NCBI GenBank assembly: GCA_028700325.1
Contig: JAQVSV010000014.1
Coordinates: forward strand, 1-39,236
From: Elusimicrobiaceae bacterium
Lineage (GTDB): Bacteria > Elusimicrobiota > Elusimicrobia > Elusimicrobiales > Elusimicrobiaceae
Length of the DNA: 39,236 nucleotides
Direction: 5' to 3'
Shown: positions 34,229 through 39,236 of the stretch, one piece after another
Layout: each line of letters starts with the position of its first letter
Position numbering within the stretch: position 1 is the first letter of the stretch
Program-made: the position numbers and the translations under genes
Notes under the pieces: model-generated
What the model saw: only the letters and a program-made list of their open reading frames with translations
What the model was told of the DNA's origin: nothing
The model's database searches: none

Positions 34229-35689
34229 TTATCCGGCAAGCCGATGGCCCAGTTCGATGCTTAACCGCGAGAAATCGCGCCAGCGCGCCAGCGCCGATTC
34301 CACTTCCTGCGGGCCCAGTTCCGGCATAAAAACCCGGTCAGTCGCAAGCCCGGCCCATCCGGCCGGCTCCAGCCCGCCGTCCCGCGCGAGCAGATATGCC
34401 GTGCCAAACGACGTTATTTCCTTAACCGCCGCGCGCTCCAGCGGGAACCCGAAGATCGCGCTTTGATAAGAAAGCAGGTAATCGCAGTCGGACAGCCCGC
34501 CCGAAGCGCGCCCGCTGTTAATAACGACTCCGCTCTTGCGCATAAGCAGCACGTTGTCGGCTATGCAGTGCGCTATTCCGTCAAGCGCGCCGCGCACTAT
34601 ATCGGCCGTCGTGGTGGTGGGCAAAATGCCGGTGATGACGGGCGAAACGTCGAAATCCCAGTACGGCGAGCCGAGCCCGCCCAGCGCGGGCAGAAACATG
34701 ACCGGATTGACAGACTGGCGGCACAATTTTTCACAATCGTCGTAATTAAACGGAACCCCGACGCTTTTAAGCCAGTCAAGCGCGGAACCGGCCGAATTTA
34801 CGCTGGCTTCCAGCAGATAGGAAATTTCATCGCCGTTCTGGCACGCGATCGAAGTAAGCAGGCCGCGCACATCCGCGGCGTCCGCGCCAGTATTAGCCAG
34901 GAAAAACGCGCCCGTGCCGTAATTAACGGCGGATTGGCCCGCGCCGACCACACCCATGCCGATCGCCGCAGACTGCTGGTCGCCGATCGAAACCCGGATC
35001 GGAATACCCGTATCGGCGCACAGTCCATAATCACCCACCGACGGGCGCACTTCCGGCAGGGCGGACGCGTATACGCCGAACTCGCTGATCAGCCTGTCAT
35101 CCCAGCGCAGGTTATGGATGTCGTATATGAGCATGCGCTGGGCGTGTGTCGGATCGCAGGCGAACACTTTTCCGCAAGTAAGCCGCCAGACGACATAGGC
35201 GTTAAGCGGCCCCGCGCACAGCCGCCCGGCGCGGGCGGCACGGCGCACTTCCAGCAGGTTTTCAATAGCCCAGGCGATTTTGGGAGCGGCGTAATACTGC
35301 GTTTTATAAAGCCCTGTAATGGCGTGCACCTCGTCCTGCGTGGCGGACACGGTGTCGAGCATCATGGAGGCGCGCCCGTCCTGCCAGCTCAAGAACGGAG
35401 CGAGGATCTCGCCGCTCGCGCGATCCCACAGCGCGACAGTGGAGCGCTGCCCGGTGACGCCAAGCGACACCGGCGACCAGCCGGCCGGCCGGATTTCGTC
35501 AAGCAGGCTGTGATAGGCGCCCAGCGCGGAGTCGCCAAAAAACGCGCCGTCATACTCCGCCAGGCCGGGCCGGGGGAATTCCGCCCGGATCGGACGCCGG
35601 ACAACGGCCACCGTCCCGCCGTCGGCTGAAAACGCCATCGCGCGCACGCTGGAACTGCCCAGATCCAGAACGATAAAACAGTCTTTCAT
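34229..35689 (-). CDS. FGGY-family carbohydrate kinase (glycerol-kinase-like)
   Basis: FGGY kinases phosphorylate glycerol or pentoses with ATP. The 486 residues show the first phosphate loop VLDLGSSSVRAMAF, GVTGQRSTVALWDRASGE, and a glycerol-kinase-like DPTHAQRMLIYDIHNLRWDD. PIRVSIGDQQSAAIGMG holds the catalytic Asp, and VNYGTGAFFLAN follows. Near the C-terminus is NSGRASGGLSDCDYLLSYQS. The mix fits glycerol kinase more than xylulokinase, but some glycerol-binding positions differ, so the substrate remains open. Its start overlaps the nuclease stop (TGATG). Confidence 0.85.
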   Translation of the reverse strand: MKDCFIVLDLGSSSVRAMAFSADGGTVAVVRRPIRAEFPRPGLAEYDGAFFGDSALGAYHSLLDEIRPAGWSPVSLGVTGQRSTVALWDRASGEILAPFLSWQDGRASMMLDTVSATQDEVHAITGLYKTQYYAAPKIAWAIENLLEVRRAARAGRLCAGPLNAYVVWRLTCGKVFACDPTHAQRMLIYDIHNLRWDDRLISEFGVYASALPEVRPSVGDYGLCADTGIPIRVSIGDQQSAAIGMGVVGAGQSAVNYGTGAFFLANTGADAADVRGLLTSIACQNGDEISYLLEASVNSAGSALDWLKSVGVPFNYDDCEKLCRQSVNPVMFLPALGGLGSPYWDFDVSPVITGILPTTTTADIVRGALDGIAHCIADNVLLMRKSGVVINSGRASGGLSDCDYLLSYQSAIFGFPLERAAVKEITSFGTAYLLARDGGLEPAGWAGLATDRVFMPELGPQEVESALARWRDFSRLSIELGHRLAG

Positions 35690-36957
35690 CAGTCGTCAAT
35701 GCCGGAGCAGTCGAGATGCGACTGCCGGTTATACCGGCCCAGTTTTTTCAGGGCGGCCCGGGCGTCCTCGTCCACGGCTTCGTCCGCCAGCAGTTTTTCC
35801 ACGGTAGTCTGGGTAGGCACGAGCACCTTTTTAAGCAGGCCGGTTTCCTTTAAAAATTCAATCACTTTCTGCCGGTCTGGAAACGACCAGTTCCCGCAGG
35901 TTTTAAGCCGCACCTTGTATTTGCGCCCGAAATGCTGGACATATTCCTTGTCGTTCATCAGCGCGATTATTTCGGTGCGCAGTGCGTCCAGATCGCGGCC
36001 CAGCTCCTCGTGGCGGGCGAAAAGTTCGCCGTAGCGGTCCACCTTGTCGGTCAGCGGATCGGATGGGAACGCCGGCTCGGCTTTCGCCGGCGCCGCTTGC
36101 GCGGGCGCGGCGGAGGGGGAAACGGCAGGCGCGGCGCAGCCGGGCCGAGCCGGGCCCGCCGGCTCGGCCAGCCGGCCGGACGCGAACACCGGGCACAGAT
36201 TTTTATAATCGCAGAACCGGCAGGCTTTTTCGCCGGGCGTCGGTTCGAATTTCTCCGCGCGGATATTGTCCGCCACGGCAAGCACTTCTTTCCAGAACGC
36301 TTCGATTTCGAAAACGGACGCCGGATCGAAAACATTTTCCTTGAGGTTTTCAAGCTGGTAAAAACTCATCCGCGCGACCTTGATCGCGCCGGAGTAGCCG
36401 GTTTTGGCGGCCACCAGATTTTTGACGTCCGGCGACGTTTCTATGACCTTCTGGTACATATTGAGCTGGGCGGGCTCTTTCACGACCGTCTTGCCGGTTT
36501 TATAATCAACTACGGACAGCTGCCCGTCACCCAGATAATCAATGCGGTCCACCACGGAAATCACGTTAAGCCCGTCAATCGGGAGCTTGACGAACATTTC
36601 CACCGAAACCGGCACCGCAAGCGTGGCCTTGTGTTTTTCGTAATAGCCGGTGAGGAGTTTTATGCCGTGCAGGAAATCGTCATGCTCCCTGGAAATGTCG
36701 GAATAGCCTTTTTCCTCAGGAGTTTTGGTGTGCCAGTCGCGCTCGAAGACGCGCAGCACCTCGTCGAGCGACGGGAAAGGCGGCGCATCCACCCGGTACA
36801 GAAATTCCAGCGAGGCGTGTATGCTGTGCCCGAATGAAAAATAGGTTTTGGGTTTTTCCGGTATTTTGTGAATATAGCGGAATTTATATTTCTGCGGACA
36901 TTCCTTATAGAGATTCATCCGCGAATACGAGAAATCGAGCAGTTTTGTTCGTGCCAT
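35689..36957 (-). CDS. PD-(D/E)XK nuclease, RecB/AddB C-terminal-like, Fe-S
   Basis: A 422-residue RecB-family nuclease. FSYSRMNLYKECPQKYKFRY at the start gives the first Cys of an AddB/Cas4-type iron-sulfur site; the other three are in ACRFCDYKNLCPVF near residues 240-255. The nuclease core has VISVVDRIDYLG and LSVVDYKTGK (Asp then D-x-K). After residue 255 an Ala/Pro linker and a separate helical C-terminal domain follow (KVDRYGELFARHEELGRDLD). It is not next to a helicase subunit or cas genes. A role in recombination repair is likely but inferred. GAGGT precedes the ATG. Confidence 0.88.
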   Translation of the reverse strand: MARTKLLDFSYSRMNLYKECPQKYKFRYIHKIPEKPKTYFSFGHSIHASLEFLYRVDAPPFPSLDEVLRVFERDWHTKTPEEKGYSDISREHDDFLHGIKLLTGYYEKHKATLAVPVSVEMFVKLPIDGLNVISVVDRIDYLGDGQLSVVDYKTGKTVVKEPAQLNMYQKVIETSPDVKNLVAAKTGYSGAIKVARMSFYQLENLKENVFDPASVFEIEAFWKEVLAVADNIRAEKFEPTPGEKACRFCDYKNLCPVFASGRLAEPAGPARPGCAAPAVSPSAAPAQAAPAKAEPAFPSDPLTDKVDRYGELFARHEELGRDLDALRTEIIALMNDKEYVQHFGRKYKVRLKTCGNWSFPDRQKVIEFLKETGLLKKVLVPTQTTVEKLLADEAVDEDARAALKKLGRYNRQSHLDCSGIDD

Positions 36958-37018
36958 TAGTACAACCTCTAATCAGATTATATATTTTATACTATTTTGC
37001 GAATATGCGAAGCGTTTT

Positions 37019-37048
37019 TTGACAATACACCCCGCGCGACGGTATAAT
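37019..37048 (+). promoter_or_regulatory. Consensus promoter of tRNA-Arg
   Basis: TTGACA (37019-37024) and TATAAT (37043-37048) are both perfect, 18 bp apart, ending 33 bp before the tRNA. Confidence 0.88.
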
Positions 37049-37081
37049 ATAGGTACGGTTTGCGTTTTTTCAAGCCGCAAT

Positions 37082-37153
37082 GCCCCCATAGCTCAATGGA
37101 TAGAGCACCTGCCTTCTAAGCAGGGGATAGAAGTTCGATCCTTCTTGGGGGTA
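37082..37153 (+). tRNA. tRNA-Arg (anticodon TCT)
   Basis: A cloverleaf fits over 72 bases. The acceptor is GCCCCCA with TGGGGGT, with a G-U at the first pair. The D arm is GCTC/GAGC and the anticodon arm CCTGC/GCAGG around CTTCTAA, so anticodon TCT (37115-37117) reads AGA/AGG. The T arm is AGAAG/CTTCT with loop TTCGATC. The discriminator is A and CCA is not encoded. Its last eight bases (TGGGGGTA) are also the first eight of the 156-bp repeat downstream. Confidence 0.93.
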
Positions 37154-37301
37154 TTTTCATACCCCCGAAAAAGCAGACCAACTGCTTGGTCTGCGTGAAG
37201 GATCGAAAGGCGGAGCGATGTCGCGCCATGCGCGACCGCGAGCCGGGGGCGCGGCCGGGGCCGAGTGCATATGAGGCCGGGAGCCGTGCCCGATCCGACT
37301 T
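37146..37301. repeat. 156-bp direct repeat, copy 1, overlapping the tRNA-Arg 3' end
   Basis: Identical over all 156 bases to 37306-37461, with the 4-base spacer GGCC between copies (period 160). It contains three separate stems: GGGGGTA/TACCCCC (37147-37166), GCAGACCAA/TTGGTCTGC (37173-37194), and GTCGCGC/GCGCGAC around CAT (37220-37236). GGATCG (37200-37205) can close a larger domain with CGATCC (37291-37296). No coding frame persists across the period because 160 is not a multiple of three. The 5' arm of the first stem is the 3' acceptor strand of the tRNA. Confidence 0.97.
37168..37194 (-). terminator. Minus-strand intrinsic terminator within repeat copy 1
   Basis: On the minus strand the 9-bp stem GCAGACCAA/TTGGTCTGC with loop GCAG is followed by TTTTT (37168-37172). 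It would end any antisense transcript before it enters the tRNA. Confidence 0.65.
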
Positions 37302-37305
37302 GGCC

Positions 37306-37461
37306 TGGGGGTATTTTCATACCCCCGAAAAAGCAGACCAACTGCTTGGTCTGCGTGAAGGATCGAAAGGCGGAGCGATGTCGCGCCATGCGCGACCGCG
37401 AGCCGGGGGCGCGGCCGGGGCCGAGTGCATATGAGGCCGGGAGCCGTGCCCGATCCGACTT
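37306..37461. repeat. 156-bp direct repeat, copy 2
   Basis: Second, identical copy. It begins with the tRNA-like TGGGGGTA and ends four bases before the -35 box of the sigma-factor promoter. Identity of the copies implies recent duplication or active correction. Confidence 0.97.
37328..37354 (-). terminator. Minus-strand intrinsic terminator within repeat copy 2
   Basis: Same 9-bp stem and TTTTT run as in copy 1, shifted by 160 bp. Confidence 0.65.
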
Positions 37462-37465
37462 TCCA

Positions 37466-37494
37466 TTGACCCGCCCCGTCCAATAACCTAATAT
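37466..37494 (+). promoter_or_regulatory. Predicted promoter of the ECF sigma gene (near-leaderless)
   Basis: TTGACC (37466-37471) and TAATAT (37489-37494) are 17 bp apart. The -10 ends eight bases before the ATG at 37503, so the leader would be about two bases. No Shine-Dalgarno is present. Confidence 0.6.
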
Positions 37495-37502
37495 TATGCG
37501 GT

Positions 37503-38051
37503 ATGCCGGATAACGAAACCGACCTGATAGCCCGCGCCCGGCTGGGCGACAATGCCGCGTTTGAAACCCTCGCCCTGCAATACCGGGACAGGCTTTTCGG
37601 CATCGCGGCAAACGTGTGCGCGGCAATGCCGTCCGAAACCGAGGATGTGGCGCAGGAAGCCATGCTCTCGGCGTTTACGCATATAAAGACATTCAAGGCC
37701 AACTCGGCGTTCAGCACCTGGCTGTACCGGATCGCCGCGAACAAATGTTTCGACCGGATACGCCGCGCGAAAATCCGCGGCTGGACGGAACTGCCGGAAG
37801 ATAACCAGAAAGGCCATCCGGCCGGTGCGTCGGCAAACGAGGACGCGATTAAAAACGAGCTGTCCCGCGCGGTCAACGCCGCGTTATCGGCCTTGCCGCT
37901 GGACTACCGGCTCGCCGTAACGTTATGCGATATTGAGGGTCTGCCCAACGCGGAAGCGGCCGCGCGCCTTAACATTACGCTCGCCGCGCTTAAAGCGCGC
38001 CTGCACCGGGGCCGAGCACTGTTGAAAGAACAGCTCAGGAACTCCGCGTAA
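37503..38051 (+). CDS. ECF-type RNA polymerase sigma factor
   Basis: The 182 residues contain only regions 2 and 4, as in extracytoplasmic-function sigma factors. Region 2 shows TEDVAQEAMLSAFTHIKTFK and AFSTWLYRIAANKCFDRIRR. Region 4 shows ALSALPLDYRLAVTLCDIEG and AARLNITLAALKARLHRGRA. No anti-sigma gene follows; the next genes are trxA and a ferredoxin. What it senses and controls is unknown. The nearby TTGACC/TAATAT promoter is of housekeeping type, not an obvious self-regulated ECF promoter. Confidence 0.92.
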   Translation: MPDNETDLIARARLGDNAAFETLALQYRDRLFGIAANVCAAMPSETEDVAQEAMLSAFTHIKTFKANSAFSTWLYRIAANKCFDRIRRAKIRGWTELPEDNQKGHPAGASANEDAIKNELSRAVNAALSALPLDYRLAVTLCDIEGLPNAEAAARLNITLAALKARLHRGRALLKEQLRNSA

Positions 38052-38122
38052 AAAATACCCGCGGATCCTTTTTGCCCGCTTCCGCGTCTAATGAGTGAAG
38101 GCAAGAAACGAGGAGGCGCGTC

Positions 38123-38497
38123 ATGGAACACCTTACAGCGCAGTCATTTAAAACCAAAGTATTCGATTACCAGGCCAGCAGCGAATGGAAATTCTCGGGA
38201 GAGCGGCCCTGCATAGTGGATTTTTACGCAGAATGGTGCGGGCCGTGCAAAATGCTTTCGCCGGTGCTTGCCGAAGTGGCTGAGGAATACGCCGGAAAAG
38301 TTGACGTTTACAAAGTGAACACGGACGAGGAGCAGGAGCTCTCCGCCGCGTTCGGAATCCAGAGCATTCCCACCCTGCTGTTCGTGCCGCAGACGGGCAA
38401 ACCCGCCGTCGTGCAGGGCGCTTTGCCCAAGGCCGGAGTAAAGGAAGCCATTGAAAAAGTGCTGGGCGTCAAACAAGGAGCCGACAATGCCGGATAA
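38123..38497 (+). CDS. trxA: Thioredoxin
   Basis: The 124 residues contain the thioredoxin fold with the active site FYAEWCGPCKM and the cis-Pro loop QSIPTLLFV. The first 25 residues are longer than in E. coli TrxA. GAGGAGG lies just before the ATG. It overlaps the ferredoxin start by 11 bases. It probably receives electrons from TrxB (33.2 kb); a route through the co-encoded ferredoxin is an additional possibility. Confidence 0.94.
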   Translation: MEHLTAQSFKTKVFDYQASSEWKFSGERPCIVDFYAEWCGPCKMLSPVLAEVAEEYAGKVDVYKVNTDEEQELSAAFGIQSIPTLLFVPQTGKPAVVQGALPKAGVKEAIEKVLGVKQGADNAG

Positions 38498-38687
38498 AAA
38501 AGCGTATATTGACGAAAAACTGTGCGACGGCTCGCCTTTCTGCGCCGTGCGCCGGGCCTGCCCCGCAGGAGCGGTGACCCAGAAAAACGGCGTATTGGGC
38601 GGAACCGCTGTCGTGGATCCCGCCAAATGCATCGGCTGCGGGAAATGCGCAGCAGTCTGCCCGCACAAAGCCGTGCGGCTGAACTGA
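38487..38687 (+). CDS. Small ferredoxin-like protein with seven cysteines
   Basis: The 66 residues start at MPDKKAY, preceded by AAGGAG and overlapping the trxA end. The second motif is canonical, CIGCGKCAAVCP (C48, C51, C54, C58). The first is CDGSPFCAVRRACP (C13, C19, C25), where the spacing is C-x5-C-x5-C-P with three Cys instead of the normal four. One cluster may therefore be 3Fe-4S, site-differentiated or absent. Translational overlap with trxA suggests the two proteins act together in electron transfer (inference). Confidence 0.85.
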   Translation: MPDKKAYIDEKLCDGSPFCAVRRACPAGAVTQKNGVLGGTAVVDPAKCIGCGKCAAVCPHKAVRLN

Positions 38688-38714
38688 AAGCAATAATAAT
38701 CCCCGTAAATGAAC

Positions 38715-38748
38715 GCGAAACCGCCCTGGCAGGCGGTTTCGCGTTTTT
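38715..38748 (+). terminator. Intrinsic terminator after the ferredoxin gene
   Basis: An 11-bp stem GCGAAACCGCC/GGCGGTTTCGC with loop CTGGCA (38715-38742) is followed by GTTTTTATT. It ends the sigma-trxA-ferredoxin region. Confidence 0.92.
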
Positions 38749-38762
38749 ATTGTTTCAGGATA

Positions 38763-38791
38763 TTGCCATTACGGGCTTATGTGTCTATAAT
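38763..38791 (+). promoter_or_regulatory. Predicted promoter of serC
   Basis: TTGCCA (38763-38768) and TATAAT (38786-38791) are 17 bp apart. AAGGAG (38807-38812) lies eight bases before the serC ATG. Confidence 0.8.
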
Positions 38792-38820
38792 GCAGGTGTA
38801 CTTTTCAAGGAGAAAAGAAA

Positions 38821-39236
38821 ATGGAAAAACCCACTAAAAAACCAAATTGTCCCAATTTTTCGTCCGGCCCTTGCGCCAAGCGCCCCGGCTGGACCGTGGA
38901 AGCCCTTAAAAACGCGCTGGTCGGCCGCTCGCACCGCTCCAAACCCGGGAAAGCCCGCCTCAACGAAGTTTCCGAACGTATGAAAAGAGTGCTCGGCCTG
39001 CCGAAGGATTACAGGATAGGGATAGTCGCCGGCTCCGACACTGGCGCGGTCGAACTCGCCATGTGGACGATGCTCGGCTCCCGCCCGGTGGACATGTTCG
39101 GCTGGGAATCGTTCAGCAAAGGCTGGATTACCGACGCGGTGAAACAGCTCAAACTCAAGGACGTGAACGAATATAAAGCCGATTACGGCAAGCTCGCCGA
39201 CCTTTCAAAAGCCAACCCGAAACACGTTATAGATCG
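38821..39236 (+). CDS. serC: Phosphoserine aminotransferase, 3' end outside window
   Basis: SerC transfers the amino group of glutamate to 3-phosphohydroxypyruvate in serine synthesis, using PLP. The 138 visible residues ([69 protein letters not shown]) match the subgroup common in alphaproteobacteria and some archaea rather than the E. coli type. The PLP lysine lies beyond the window edge. It has its own promoter and ribosome site. Confidence 0.93.
   Translation, partial: MEKPTKKPNCPNFSSGPCAKRPGWTVEALKNALVGRSHRSKPGKARLNEVSERMKRVLGLPKDYRIGIVAGSDTGAVELAMWTMLGSRPVDMFGWESFSKGWITDAVKQLKLKDVNEYKADYGKLADLSKANPKHVID

Noticed and set aside
37200-37300. A second tRNA hidden on the minus strand of the repeat (CAT anticodon-like loop)
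   Set aside because: No T arm with TTCGA-type loop and no 7-bp acceptor stem can be formed.
37146-37461. CRISPR array
   Set aside because: There are only two units of 156 bp with a 4-bp spacer, and no cas genes. The PD-(D/E)XK nuclease nearby is RecB/AddB-like, with an extra C-terminal domain, and is not next to other cas genes.
37157-37876. Minus-strand frames running through the tandem repeat and the sigma gene
   Set aside because: They are translations of non-coding repeats in different frames plus the antisense of the sigma gene. The period of 160 is not divisible by three, so no repeated peptide is kept in frame.

Overview
The window is dense bacterial chromosome (about 36 protein genes, one tRNA, GC-rich). 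The proteins imply a diderm: LolA, a TolQ/TolR/TonB-type set, a predicted outer-membrane barrel and several signal peptides. There is no phage, plasmid or CRISPR. Pyruvate phosphate dikinase, an archaeal/alphaproteobacterial-type SerC and the MoxR/DUF58/BatA/DUF4159 cassette suggest a deep-branching anaerobe-like lineage. Elusimicrobiota is my best guess, but that is inference and was not tested by phylogeny.

Layout. 1-2.6 kb (minus): priA (runs off the left edge) and a family 4 uracil-DNA glycosylase. 2.7-6.7 kb (minus): a ppdK-gmk-rpoZ unit with a recognisable promoter and an intrinsic terminator. 6.7-10.96 kb (plus): cinA, then rpsO-pnp-accB behind a perfect consensus promoter. 11.1-17.8 kb (plus): a winged-helix protein, ftsK, lolA, a RodZ-like protein, pgsA, pgpA and a barrel protein, i.e. 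a division, envelope and phospholipid cluster. 17.87-25.6 kb (minus): six tightly coupled genes, moxR, a TPR protein, DUF58, BatA/vWA, DUF4159 and a large vWA-like membrane protein. The DUF4159 frame carries an internal amber codon.

25.6-25.9 kb is a divergent intergenic region with two strong hairpins. 25.9-29.4 kb (plus): tolQ, tolR, tonB/tolA-like, a small membrane protein with a Lys/Ala tail, and an SDR epimerase. 29.4-33.1 kb (plus): yggS, a DUF167 protein, mtnA, cutA, maf and a secreted unknown. 33.1-34.15 kb: trxB under its own promoter. 34.2-37.0 kb (minus): a RecB-like PD-(D/E)XK nuclease and an FGGY kinase. 37.0-38.7 kb (plus): tRNA-Arg(TCT), two identical 156-bp repeats that begin inside the tRNA 3' end, an ECF sigma factor, trxA and a seven-cysteine ferredoxin. 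38.8 kb to the end: serC, cut by the right edge.

The points most worth a second look are the duplicated structured element fused to the tRNA-Arg 3' end, the in-frame UAG in the DUF4159 gene of an otherwise intact six-gene operon, the hairpin pair between moxR and tolQ, and several promoters placed so close to their start codons that leaderless or near-leaderless mRNAs are expected.
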